Shown: positions 44,001 to 52,543 of the stretch, piece by piece
Layout of the letters: the number at the start of each line of letters is the position of its first letter
Position numbering within the stretch: position 1 is the stretch's first letter
NCBI GenBank assembly: GCA_019747705.1
Contig: JAIEQM010000065.1
Span: 1 to 64,000 of the forward strand
DNA from: Chitinophagaceae bacterium
GTDB lineage: Bacteria > Bacteroidota > Bacteroidia > Chitinophagales > Chitinophagaceae
Direction: 5' to 3'
Length of the DNA: 64,000 nt
Notes under the pieces: model-generated
Told to the model about the DNA's origin: nothing
Seen by the model: the letters and a program-made list of their open reading frames with translations, nothing else
The model's database searches: none
Made by a program: the position numbers and the translations under genes

Positions 44001-47000
44001 TTATTCCGTTTCTTCTTCCAGCTCGTGTAATAAAACCGCCATATTGTTGCTCTTTACAAAATTGCACCAGTGGCAATCTTCTTTACCGCAGCCAATATAA
44101 AATTCACGGTTTTGAATTTTATTCCACACGGCAGTAATTTGTTGTGATACCGTTTCAATATCAGCCGGTGTAATCACAATTTTTTCTTTGCGGTAGTTTT
44201 TCTTTTTATCCGGCTCTATAAAATCAAACTCAGTGCTCACTACTTTCCAGTCTTTCTGTTCATAATTGTCAACCAGAATTTTATAGAACACAGCCTGGCG
44301 CCAGTAATCACCACCATTGGGTTCTTTATCATTGGGCCCTTTGAGTTTGTCTTTTGCTTTATCAATATCACCGGTTTTATAATCCACCACGTTTACTGCT
44401 TTGCCATCAAACTCCAGCTTATCTAATTTTCCTTTGATGGGCACGCCTTTTACCAGCACATTGCGGATGTTGCGTTCAATAGCCACAATTTTATTAAAGG
44501 AGTTGATGTAATGATCGTAATAATTATTGAGCACATCCAAACCATACTCCATGCGGCGGTTGAACTGTTCTTTGGTAAAACTTTCACGATGACGGTGCAT
44601 GTACCATTCAAAGTCGTTGATGAATACTTCTTTGGAAGGAAATGATTCTTTGCCACTATCCTGCCCGTCCGTACCGGCACGGGCGGACATTTTTCTGAAG
44701 AGTTGTTCCAATGCATAATGCACGGCGCTTCCAAATTCTGTTGCTTCGTTTTTGGGTGATGGTATGCGGATGAGGTTTTTAAAATAAAATCCCAGCGGAC
44801 AATTGAGATAATTGTTGAGCGCTGTTACGTTCATGGTAAATTTATCCAGCAATGCTGCAATAAATTCTTCTTCTATCTTTTCAATTTCCGGTGCAGCAGC
44901 TTCTCCAAACTGAAGTGCTGTAAATTCGCTGATGGCTTCTGTACTCACCACCATCGTTTCTGTTTTCAGTTCATGCTCATCCTGAATTTCTGCAATAAAC
45001 ATGGAAGGCTCCAGTTCTTTTCCATCGTTTTTAAAACGGCTGAATGAAATATAAAGGTGCTGTTCGGCACGTGTGAGTGCTACATAAAAAAGTCTTCTTA
45101 ACTCTTCATCGGCCCCAGCCCCCTCTAATGAGCTTCGCTCGTAACCTTCGCTTTGCTTGGTTATCCCCAAGGAGGAGACTTGCCTGCTCACAGCCCCATC
45201 TTGCTCAGTTATTTTTATTGTTGATTTGCTTTCAAACATTGTATCAGGCAACTTATATCCGCCGCCTGGTTTTCGTTTCTTTTCCCAAAAGCCGGCATTG
45301 CATCCTGCAAAAAACACATGTTCAAATTCCAAACCTTTGGAGCCATGTGCGGTTAAAAGATTGATGCCTTTATCACTGCCGCTCACCTGTACCAATGGCA
45401 GGGGAATATCTTCTTTCTCCATCAGTTCAATAATGGCTACTAACTGCTGCAGCTTTAACGAAGGGTTGCGGCGTGTTTCTTCTTTTACAAAATCAAAGAG
45501 TGCCGTTAACACCTGCAGTTGCCAGTGTTTCTCTGTGCTTTGCATGATGTGTGACAGTAATCCTGTTTTTTGGATGATGTTTTCAAACAGGTGCTGCAGT
45601 GTTACATTGGGCACATCAGCAATTAATTGCTCAGTAATGGCTGATGCTCTTTTTAATCCTTCATGAACAGTTACTGAAAACAAATCTTTTTGCGGCGCTG
45701 TACTTTTTTCGTGCAGCAAACGGCGTAACGAAGTTTTGCCATCTGTAAATTTTGTTTCAGAAACCTGTACGGTGAGTTTTGCAATTTCTATGGGTGGAAT
45801 ATGAAACCAGTCCAAATGCAATAATTCAAACAGCATTTCATCGCCACCATAAGGCACATCATGCTCGGCTGCCAGGTATTTGAGCAGCAGAATTATTTTT
45901 TGTGCCAGTGGAAGTTCAAACACATTTAAACTCCGTTTGCTGTAAACAGGAATGTTGAGTTGCTTGAAGTATTGCGACAGTTCTTCACCATATTTATTTT
46001 CCTTGTAAATGATGGCGATTTTTCCGGGCGGCACACCCTGTGCCAGCAATTGCTGTGCTTTGAGTGTAATATCAATCATTTCCAGCCGCTGTGTTTCATA
46101 CATGCGGATGTGCGGCGGATGTTTAAGTGCTTTTAATGTTTCTTTTGATGCGGTGAGTTCTTTACTCAGTCCGTTAATTTGTTTTACCAGCCGTTCGTTA
46201 TTACGGTTGATGAGTGTTTTTGAAATATCTAAAATGGGCTGTGTGGAGCGGTAATTATTAGTGAGCACCACAGTTAACAAATCATCTTTGTAATTGGATG
46301 CAAACTGCAGCATGTTCTCCACGTTGGCGCCCTGGAAGCGATAGATGCTCTGGTCATCATCGCCCACCACAAATACGTTTGGCTTTTCCCAGTAGTTGAT
46401 TAAGAGTTCAACAATTTTATTTTGTGTGCCGCTGGTATCCTGGTACTCATCCACCAGTACATACAAAAACTTTTCCTGGTATTGAGCTAAGAGATTTTTA
46501 TTTTCTTCAAATGCTTTGATGACCCAGTTAATCATGTCATCAAAATCATAACGGTTGCGGCGGCGCATGAGCTGCTGAAATGCATCAAATAAATTCACAG
46601 CAGCACGCAGCTTCTCCATTTTTTCTTTTTCATCCTCTATCTTATCTTTCTTTACATCACCTGCGTTGAATTCTTTGTATTTGCGTTTGTAAATAAATTC
46701 ATCACGCAGCGGAAGGTCAGTAATGTATTCATCAATTTTTTGGTTGATGAATGGCGGTGTCCATCCTTCACGTTTCATATTGCTGAACAAGTGCTGCAGG
46801 TTGTTGATTTCAAAATATACATCGCCACGGTAGCGTTTGAGCGGATGATTTTTGGGAAGGTTGTCAATGAGTTCTTTAAAGAGTTCCATGCGTTCCAAAT
46901 CTGAAACGGGATCCAATGCTGTTTTTTCAAAGAGCGAAAGATTTTCCTGTATTACATCATTGCAAAAGGCATGAAAGGTGCTGATGTTTACTTTGTATGC

Positions 47001-47270
47001 ATCCGGGCCAATAAAAGTGAGCAGACGTTTGCGCATAGCCACCACACCCGCATCGGTATAAGTGAGACAAAGAATGTTTTGCGGCAAAGCATCTGTATCC
47101 AGTAAAATTTTTCCGATGCGGCTGGCAAGGATTTGTGTTTTGCCGGTGCCGGGACCTGCGATGACCATTACAGGACCTTCAATGTTATCAACAGCAAGGC
47201 GTTGCTGTTCGTTGAGCTTTTGATATTCATCCAGGAATTTTTTCTCCAGTTTTTCTTTGTTTACGCTCAT
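44001..47270 (-). CDS. UvrD-like helicase fused to PD-(D/E)xK nuclease
   Basis: This 1089-residue protein has a UvrD/Rep helicase core. The Walker A motif is AGPGTGKTQ (about 38-46), motif II is LVDEYQDTS (near 274), motif III follows VVGDDDQSIYRFQGA, and the C-terminal half has LLTAHGSKGLEFEHVF and LRRLFYVALTRAEQHLY. A RecB-like nuclease follows with NVVDYKTGDID, and four cysteines (NCPLGFY near 835 and CGKEDCHWC near the end) suggest a 4Fe-4S cluster as in AddB. It probably processes DNA ends. Two palindromic repeats lie in frame in the gene (44661, 45116). Confidence 0.88.
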   Translation of the reverse strand: MSVNKEKLEKKFLDEYQKLNEQQRLAVDNIEGPVMVIAGPGTGKTQILASRIGKILLDTDALPQNILCLTYTDAGVVAMRKRLLTFIGPDAYKVNISTFHAFCNDVIQENLSLFEKTALDPVSDLERMELFKELIDNLPKNHPLKRYRGDVYFEINNLQHLFSNMKREGWTPPFINQKIDEYITDLPLRDEFIYKRKYKEFNAGDVKKDKIEDEKEKMEKLRAAVNLFDAFQQLMRRRNRYDFDDMINWVIKAFEENKNLLAQYQEKFLYVLVDEYQDTSGTQNKIVELLINYWEKPNVFVVGDDDQSIYRFQGANVENMLQFASNYKDDLLTVVLTNNYRSTQPILDISKTLINRNNERLVKQINGLSKELTASKETLKALKHPPHIRMYETQRLEMIDITLKAQQLLAQGVPPGKIAIIYKENKYGEELSQYFKQLNIPVYSKRSLNVFELPLAQKIILLLKYLAAEHDVPYGGDEMLFELLHLDWFHIPPIEIAKLTVQVSETKFTDGKTSLRRLLHEKSTAPQKDLFSVTVHEGLKRASAITEQLIADVPNVTLQHLFENIIQKTGLLSHIMQSTEKHWQLQVLTALFDFVKEETRRNPSLKLQQLVAIIELMEKEDIPLPLVQVSGSDKGINLLTAHGSKGLEFEHVFFAGCNAGFWEKKRKPGGGYKLPDTMFESKSTIKITEQDGAVSRQVSSLGITKQSEGYERSSLEGAGADEELRRLFYVALTRAEQHLYISFSRFKNDGKELEPSMFIAEIQDEHELKTETMVVSTEAISEFTALQFGEAAAPEIEKIEEEFIAALLDKFTMNVTALNNYLNCPLGFYFKNLIRIPSPKNEATEFGSAVHYALEQLFRKMSARAGTDGQDSGKESFPSKEVFINDFEWYMHRHRESFTKEQFNRRMEYGLDVLNNYYDHYINSFNKIVAIERNIRNVLVKGVPIKGKLDKLEFDGKAVNVVDYKTGDIDKAKDKLKGPNDKEPNGGDYWRQAVFYKILVDNYEQKDWKVVSTEFDFIEPDKKKNYRKEKIVITPADIETVSQQITAVWNKIQNREFYIGCGKEDCHWCNFVKSNNMAVLLHELEEETE
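44661..44690. repeat. Palindromic repeat inside the uvrD-like gene, first
   Basis: CTGCCCGTCCGTACCGGCAC continues as GGGCGGACAT. It is in frame and gives the extra stretch SARAGTDGQD in the protein. Confidence 0.6.
45116..45183. repeat. Palindromic repeat inside the uvrD-like gene, second
   Basis: AGCCCCCTCTAATGAGCTTC to GGAGGAGACTTG matches the family seen at 28388 and 30157, with an added 30-bp insert. It lies in frame in the opposite orientation from the metH copy and encodes about 23 extra residues. Confidence 0.7.
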
Positions 47271-47918
47271 GATTCAAAGTTAGTGTGTTGACAGGATACG
47301 TGTTTTACAAAATGATACAGACTTATTGCTTAGAGATTTCTCTCTCCGCCGCAAGAACGTTTTATTTTAAATCCTCCGATGGCTACGATCGAAATGACGG
47401 CGTGTTTTTTTGGATTGGCTTACTGAAAAAACCCGCTGTAACTTTTTTACAAACTGCCGAACAATCGGAGTGCCGTCTTTTCGACGAAGGAGAAATCTCA
47501 TTAGCCTGGAAATGATTGCAAATAAATAGCGTAACTAATTAAACAAAACAACCCTCATGTTCGGGGATTTCTCACTCCGCCGCAAGAGTATAATAATTTG
47601 AGTAGTCTTATGGCTTCGTTCGAAATGACGGCATCGTGTTTTGTTGTGATGAACAAAGTAAGGATGCATGCTGCTGTTATCATTTGAAATATCCGAATAA
47701 TAGTACACTGTCATTTCGACGAAGGAGAAATCTCATAAATTTTATTACGCCTAAAATTTGTATTGATTTTATTGTTGAAGAATCCAAACCTTTGGAAGTT
47801 GTGATTGTAGTTATAAGTATTCAACATGCAAACCACCGCTGCCATTTGCAGTGCCGTACACGAGTGCGACGCAAAGGTGATGACATAGAAAACAAAAGCC
47901 GGTAACCAATAATAATAC
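47271..47918. repeat. Repeat island between the uvrD-like and SRPBCC genes
   Basis: No gene is seen in about 650 bases. Three or more copies of a repeat lie here: GAGATTTCTCTCTCCGCCGC at about 47334, ATTTCTCACTCCGCCGCAAG at 47564, and the opposite form CGACGAAGGAGAAATCTCA at about 47480 and 47718. CGAAATGACGGC also recurs. The 47711-47750 copy continues ATAAATTTTA like the MITE at 35238, so the families look related. Confidence 0.65.
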
Positions 47919-48392
47919 ATGTCAAAAGTTTATACACTGCAAAGCGTTGAGAAAATTCCTGTGAGCATTGATACGGCATGGGATTTTTTTTCAAATCCGG
48001 CCAACCTGCAGGCCATTACGCCCAAAGAAATGGGTTTTGAAATCATCAGCAAGTTTCATGGCGGCAGGATGTACGCCGGGCAAATTATTGAATACAAAGT
48101 GCGGCCGCTACCGGGCATTCCCATTTACTGGATGACGGAGATTACGCATGTGGAAGAGAAAAAATATTTTGTGGATGAACAACGGTTTGGGCCTTACAGT
48201 CTCTGGCATCATCAGCATCAGTTTAAAGCCATTGATGGCGGCATGGAAATGACGGATATTGTGCATTACAAAATTCCGTTTTGGGTGCTGGGAGATGTGG
48301 CCAATAGCCTGTTTGTAAAAAAACAACTGGAAGGCATATTTAACTACCGGGTTGAAGCTGTGGAGCGATTATTTGGAAAATGGAAGGTTTGA
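47919..48392 (+). CDS. SRPBCC-family protein
   Basis: A 157-residue protein of the START/SRPBCC fold, starting MSKVYTLQSVEKIPVSIDTAWDFF. It continues SNPANLQAITPKEMGFEII, MYAGQIIEYKVRPLPGIPIYWMTEI and VEEKKYFVDEQRFGPYSLWHH, ending in a helix (RVEAVERLFGKWKV). It is the kind often annotated as a cell-division inhibitor or polyketide cyclase-like protein, but no substrate is known. It is a single gene. Confidence 0.82.
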   Translation: MSKVYTLQSVEKIPVSIDTAWDFFSNPANLQAITPKEMGFEIISKFHGGRMYAGQIIEYKVRPLPGIPIYWMTEITHVEEKKYFVDEQRFGPYSLWHHQHQFKAIDGGMEMTDIVHYKIPFWVLGDVANSLFVKKQLEGIFNYRVEAVERLFGKWKV

Positions 48393-48614
48393 TTAAACAA
48401 AAAGTGTTCGTGTTCATGATTTAGTAACCTTAAACAGCCTCCACTACCCGCTTTGTGGTATTTTTTGGATGACCAGCCCTCGCTATTTTTGATTGTCATC
48501 AGGTTTTAGCCGTTGTTAATATTCTCTGTGGGTTAAAAAAATTTGAGAATCTGAAAACTACCCGGGGGCGAAGTAAGTTAACCTTAAAATGAAATACACT
48601 TTCGCCCTCTTTTT

Positions 48615-49274
48615 TTACCCTGGCATGCGGCTGATGTATTTTTCCATCTGTTTTATCTGGTCAACAATTTGAGAAGTGGTGGGCTTTAGTGCTTTTGCTT
48701 TTTTAAAGAAGTCTTTGGCAGCACGGAACTCCCGTTTGTTCATCATAATACTGCACATCTGCAAATAGGCAGCAGCCTGGTTTTCTTTATCGGGCAATCC
48801 TTTACGTAGTGCCTGGCGTATATAACTCTCTGCCTGTTTAAAATTATTTTTCTGCAATGCCAGCATGCCCATTTGTAAAAGGCTTGCCCCTTCTGCCCCC
48901 TGCATGAGTGATGAACCGGAGCCGAGATCAATACCTTTTTTCATATGCTTTTCTGCCCCGTCATAATCCTGTTTCATCATGGCAATATTGCCTTTTAAAG
49001 TATAATACACGGAGCGGATGGGTTTGAACAGCAGCGCCGGAAACTGAACCGAGTTGAGGATTTTTTCAGCGCCTTCCATATCGCCGCTTTCCATATACTC
49101 CTGTATGAGCCGCAGCGGGCCAAAAAAGAAATGGCTGAAAATACTCACCACTGCAATGAGATATAAAATAAAGGAGGGCCAGAAGCCGGTGAAATAGTTT
49201 ACGGCAATGGCAGCCACTAAAAAGATAATACCGAGATAAAGCCGGTAACGGATGTATAGATTAAAAAATTTCAT
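48615..49274 (-). CDS. TPR protein with two membrane helices
   Basis: A 219-residue protein. Two N-terminal membrane helices (YLGIIFLVAAIAVNYFTGF and SFILYLIAVVSIFSHFFFG, about 13-60) are followed by tetratricopeptide repeats (MEGAEKILNSVQFPALLF, GNIAMMKQDYDGAEKHMKKGI, LALQKNNFKQAESYIRQAL, NKREFRAAKDFFKKAKAL). It is probably a scaffold on the inner membrane, function unknown. The ATG at 49272-49274 matches the membrane start. It is transcribed away from the tRNA gene. Confidence 0.8.
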   Translation of the reverse strand: MKFFNLYIRYRLYLGIIFLVAAIAVNYFTGFWPSFILYLIAVVSIFSHFFFGPLRLIQEYMESGDMEGAEKILNSVQFPALLFKPIRSVYYTLKGNIAMMKQDYDGAEKHMKKGIDLGSGSSLMQGAEGASLLQMGMLALQKNNFKQAESYIRQALRKGLPDKENQAAAYLQMCSIMMNKREFRAAKDFFKKAKALKPTTSQIVDQIKQMEKYISRMPG

Positions 49275-49350
49275 GTTCTATCAATTGGGCAGCAAAGGTA
49301 GGGCTTGGCAGGAGATTTCAGATTTAGGGTTTACGATTTCTGATTTATAC

Positions 49351-49358
49351 TATTTTTG
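49351..49358 (+). promoter_or_regulatory. Bacteroidota -7 promoter element of tRNA-Arg
   Basis: TATTTTTG matches the TAnnTTTG -7 box of the main Bacteroidota sigma factor and lies 15 bases upstream of the tRNA. A clear -33 TTTG is not obvious. Confidence 0.55.
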
Positions 49359-49373
49359 CCCTCCTTTAACAGC

Positions 49374-49448
49374 GGCCCTGTAGTTCAATGGATAGAATAG
49401 GAGTTTCCTAAACTCTAGATACAAGTTCGATTCTTGTCGGGGCTACCA
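49374..49448 (+). tRNA. tRNA-Arg (anticodon CCT)
   Basis: A 75-base tRNA including an encoded CCA. The acceptor arm pairs GGCCCTG with CGGGGCT (two G-U pairs). The anticodon stem pairs GGAGT with ACTCT around loop TTCCTAA, giving anticodon CCT, which reads AGG. The T loop (TTCGATT) is present. A hairpin with T run directly follows. Confidence 0.9.
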
Positions 49449-49449
49449 G

Positions 49450-49476
49450 GCGAAGCAAGTTGCTTCGCTTTTTTTA
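49450..49476 (+). terminator. Terminator of the tRNA gene
   Basis: GCGAAGCAA and TTGCTTCGC pair around G and are followed by seven Ts. Confidence 0.8.
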
Positions 49477-49561
49477 TTTCCTGCATTTTTCCTCTACTAC
49501 CTTCTTTTTTGCTCCTGTCTTTTTATCTGTTATATTCATCTGCCCAAAAGCTCAACCCGTT

Positions 49562-50716
49562 TTGAATAAAGAAATTCTTTCAGCCCAATACTATTCTGTA
49601 TTTCATGAACCGGCAGAAATAACGCTCCGCTCACCCGGGCGCATCAATATTATTGGTGAACATACAGATTATAATGATGGCTTTGTACTGCCTGCCGCTA
49701 TTGATAAAGCCATTTTTATAGCCGCTGCTAAACGAACAGATTCGCAAATCCATCTCTATGCAGAAGCCTTTGCAGAACTATTCTCAACTGATTTGCAAAA
49801 CATTCATCCATCGGCTAAAACCTGGCCCAATTATATACTGGGAGTAGTGCATGAACTGCAAAAAGCCAATCACCCGTTAACCGGTTTTAATTTGTACCTC
49901 ACCGGTAATTTACCCGTTAGCGCCGGTGTTTCATCATCAGCCGCTGTGGAATGCGCCACCGTATTTGCGTTGAACGAACTTATGAACCTGCATCTTTCAA
50001 AAATTGAAATGGTGCAACTGGCACAAAAAGCGGAGCATCATTTTGCCGGTGTACTCTGCGGTATTATGGACCAGTTTGCAAGCATGATGGGTAAAAAAAA
50101 TCATGCAATACAGTTAGACTGCCGAACCCTTGCTTATGAATATATACCCCTGCATCTGAAAGGCTATTCCATTGTACTGCTTAACACCAATGTAAAACAC
50201 TCGCTCGCCTCCACCGCCTATAATGAACGCAGGCAGCAATGTGAACAGGGTGTTGCACTCATTCAAAAAAAATATCCGCAGGTGCTTGCGTTAAGGGATG
50301 CAACAGAAGCGATGCTTGATGAATGCATCAAACCCTTTGATGTGTTGATTGATCAGCGCTGCCGTTTTGTGGTGCAGGAAATTCAGCGGCTCAAAGATGC
50401 CTGTGAAGATTTAAAAAACAATGATATTCTCTCACTTGGTCAAAAAATGTTTGCCACACATGATGGCCTCAGCAATGAATATGAAGTGAGCTGCAAAGAG
50501 CTTGATTTTTTGGTGAACCAGGTTCGTAATAATCAACATGTGGCCGGTGCACGGATGATGGGCGGTGGTTTTGGCGGCTGCACCATCAACATTATCAAAA
50601 AAGAAGAACTGCAAAACATTATCCATGAGCTTTCCCTTTCTTATGAAGCAGAAATGAGATTGCCTTTGACAGCTATTGAAGTAACTGTTGAAGACGGAAC
50701 AGGTTTTCTGCAATAA
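49562..50716 (+). CDS. galK: Galactokinase
   Basis: A GHMP kinase of about 384 residues. It has the galactokinase signature LRSPGRINIIGEHTDYNDGFVLPAAIDKA near 20-48, the ATP-binding LPVSAGVSSSAAVECATVFAL (about 118-138), ILCGIMDQFASMMG-like sequence near 165, and VAGARMMGGGFGGCTINII at the end. It phosphorylates galactose to Gal-1-P. I start at TTG 49562, because no ATG is in frame before the signature, the length fits, and the next gene's ATG has the same context (AACCCGTTnTGAATAAAG). A sugar symporter follows. Confidence 0.88.
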   Translation: MNKEILSAQYYSVFHEPAEITLRSPGRINIIGEHTDYNDGFVLPAAIDKAIFIAAAKRTDSQIHLYAEAFAELFSTDLQNIHPSAKTWPNYILGVVHELQKANHPLTGFNLYLTGNLPVSAGVSSSAAVECATVFALNELMNLHLSKIEMVQLAQKAEHHFAGVLCGIMDQFASMMGKKNHAIQLDCRTLAYEYIPLHLKGYSIVLLNTNVKHSLASTAYNERRQQCEQGVALIQKKYPQVLALRDATEAMLDECIKPFDVLIDQRCRFVVQEIQRLKDACEDLKNNDILSLGQKMFATHDGLSNEYEVSCKELDFLVNQVRNNQHVAGARMMGGGFGGCTINIIKKEELQNIIHELSLSYEAEMRLPLTAIEVTVEDGTGFLQ

Positions 50717-50780
50717 GAAAAATATAAGAGGAGGTACTTATCTTCAACTGTCATTTATCAGGCTATTAAACCAACCCGTT

Positions 50781-52487
50781 ATGAATAAAGGATTGCTTGC
50801 TGCAGACTACATTGTATTTATCATTTATATTATTGGTATTGCTGCTTATGGTTACTGGATCTACCGCAGAAAGAAAAATAAAGAAACTTCTGCTACTGAT
50901 TTTTTCCTGGCAGAAGGGCAACTCACCTGGTGGGCCATTGGTGCATCACTGATTGCTTCCAATATTTCTGCTGAGCAGTTTATTGGCATGAGCGGTAACG
51001 GGTTTCGCCTGGGTTTGGCCATTGCATCTTATGAATGGCTGGCAGCAGTTTCGTTAATTATAGTGGCAGTGTTCTTTATGCCCATCTATTTAAAGAACAG
51101 AATTTATACCATGCCGCAGTTTTTAAAAACAAGGTATAATGAAACGGTGGCGCTCATCATGGCGGTGTTCTGGTTGTTTTTATACATTATTGTAAACCTC
51201 ACTTCTATTTTATACCTCGGCACTATTGCCATTAATAACTTAACCGGGGGAAATTATTTCTATGCCATTATGATTGGCCTGGCATTATTTGCATTGCTGA
51301 TTACACTGGGCGGTATGAAGGTGATTGGTTTTACAGATGTAATACAGGTACTGGTGTTAATAGCCGGCGGATTAATTACCACTTATATTGCATTAACCAT
51401 GGTGAGCGAAAAATTTGGTTTGGGAAAAGATGCGCTGTCCGGTTTCAATCAACTGTTACAAAGAGCGCCTGATCATTTTGATATGATTTTTAATAAACCC
51501 GCAGCAGGCGCCCCTCAAAACCAGGTTGATAATTATATAAGTCTGCCCGGCATTGCCATGCTTATGGCAGGCCAGTGGATTGCCAATTTAAATTACTGGG
51601 GTTGTAACCAGTACATCACACAACGTGCATTGGGCGCTGATTTGCCTACTGCAAGAACAGGTATTTTATTTGCAGCATTTTTAAAATTAATGATGCCCCT
51701 GATCGTGGTACTGCCCGGTATTGCAGCCTTTGTATTGCATCAACAAGGGGAGTTACAGCAGCAAATGCTCACCAATGGCGAACTGAGAGAAGACAATGCC
51801 TATGCAGCCGTGCTTGGTTTTTTACCACATGGTTTAAAAGGTTTATCCATGGCAGCATTAACAGCAGCTATTGTTGCATCGCTGGCGGGCAAGGCTAACA
51901 GCATCTCCACCATTTTTACACTGGATATTTATAAAAAGTATTTCAACAAAAATGCTGAAGAAGCAAAAATGGTGTGGATCGGCAGGCTTGCTATTATTGG
52001 TGCATTAATCTTTGCTATTGCCATTAACTGGAAAGATGCACTTGGTATTGGTAGCAAAGGCGGTTTTGAGTTTATTCAAAAATATACCGGCTATGTTTCA
52101 CCTGTAATTTTTGCGGTGTTCTTACTGGGCTTCTTCTGGAAACGCACCACTTCCACCGCCGCCATTATTGGAATTATTACAGGAACAGTGCTGGCGATTG
52201 TGTTTGATAAAGTGCTGCCGTTAAACGGGCAGTATGAAACGATTCTGTACACAGCCTTTGCTGATAAAGATGGTCATTACACCATTCCTTTTTTAGTGCA
52301 GATGGGATGGGTTTTCTTTTTTACCTGTATAATTATGATTGTTGTAAGCCTGCTTGATAAAAATGTGGTATCACGTTCACATACTATGGAAGTGGATCCA
52401 TCCATGTTTAAAGTGCAGCCACGCATACTGGTGTTCATTTTAATATTACTGGCGCTGATTCTTTCTTTGTACATCCGGTTCTGGTAA
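50781..52487 (+). CDS. Sodium:solute symporter (SSS), probable sugar carrier
   Basis: A 568-residue carrier with about 14 helices. The family signature appears in TWWAIGASLIASNISAEQFIGMSGNGFRLGL (near 50-80) and GLKGLSMAALTAAIVASLAGKANSISTIFTLDIYKKYF, which includes the sodium-site region. Such SglT-like carriers import galactose or glucose with sodium. It lies 64 bases after galK, and both are probably in one operon. The ATG at 50781 is used; the upstream frame is not coding. Its length matches vSGLT-like proteins. Confidence 0.92.
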   Translation: MNKGLLAADYIVFIIYIIGIAAYGYWIYRRKKNKETSATDFFLAEGQLTWWAIGASLIASNISAEQFIGMSGNGFRLGLAIASYEWLAAVSLIIVAVFFMPIYLKNRIYTMPQFLKTRYNETVALIMAVFWLFLYIIVNLTSILYLGTIAINNLTGGNYFYAIMIGLALFALLITLGGMKVIGFTDVIQVLVLIAGGLITTYIALTMVSEKFGLGKDALSGFNQLLQRAPDHFDMIFNKPAAGAPQNQVDNYISLPGIAMLMAGQWIANLNYWGCNQYITQRALGADLPTARTGILFAAFLKLMMPLIVVLPGIAAFVLHQQGELQQQMLTNGELREDNAYAAVLGFLPHGLKGLSMAALTAAIVASLAGKANSISTIFTLDIYKKYFNKNAEEAKMVWIGRLAIIGALIFAIAINWKDALGIGSKGGFEFIQKYTGYVSPVIFAVFLLGFFWKRTTSTAAIIGIITGTVLAIVFDKVLPLNGQYETILYTAFADKDGHYTIPFLVQMGWVFFFTCIIMIVVSLLDKNVVSRSHTMEVDPSMFKVQPRILVFILILLALILSLYIRFW

Positions 52488-52543
52488 AGCAGGTTGAAGA
52501 ATTTTTGTTTCATAATAGCTACCTTAGTTGCGAAGGAAGCAAT

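Noticed and set aside
49460..49561. Signal peptide on galactokinase
   Set aside because: The hydrophobic stretch arises from translating the tRNA terminator and spacer. Galactokinase is cytoplasmic and the TTG at 49562 gives the right length.
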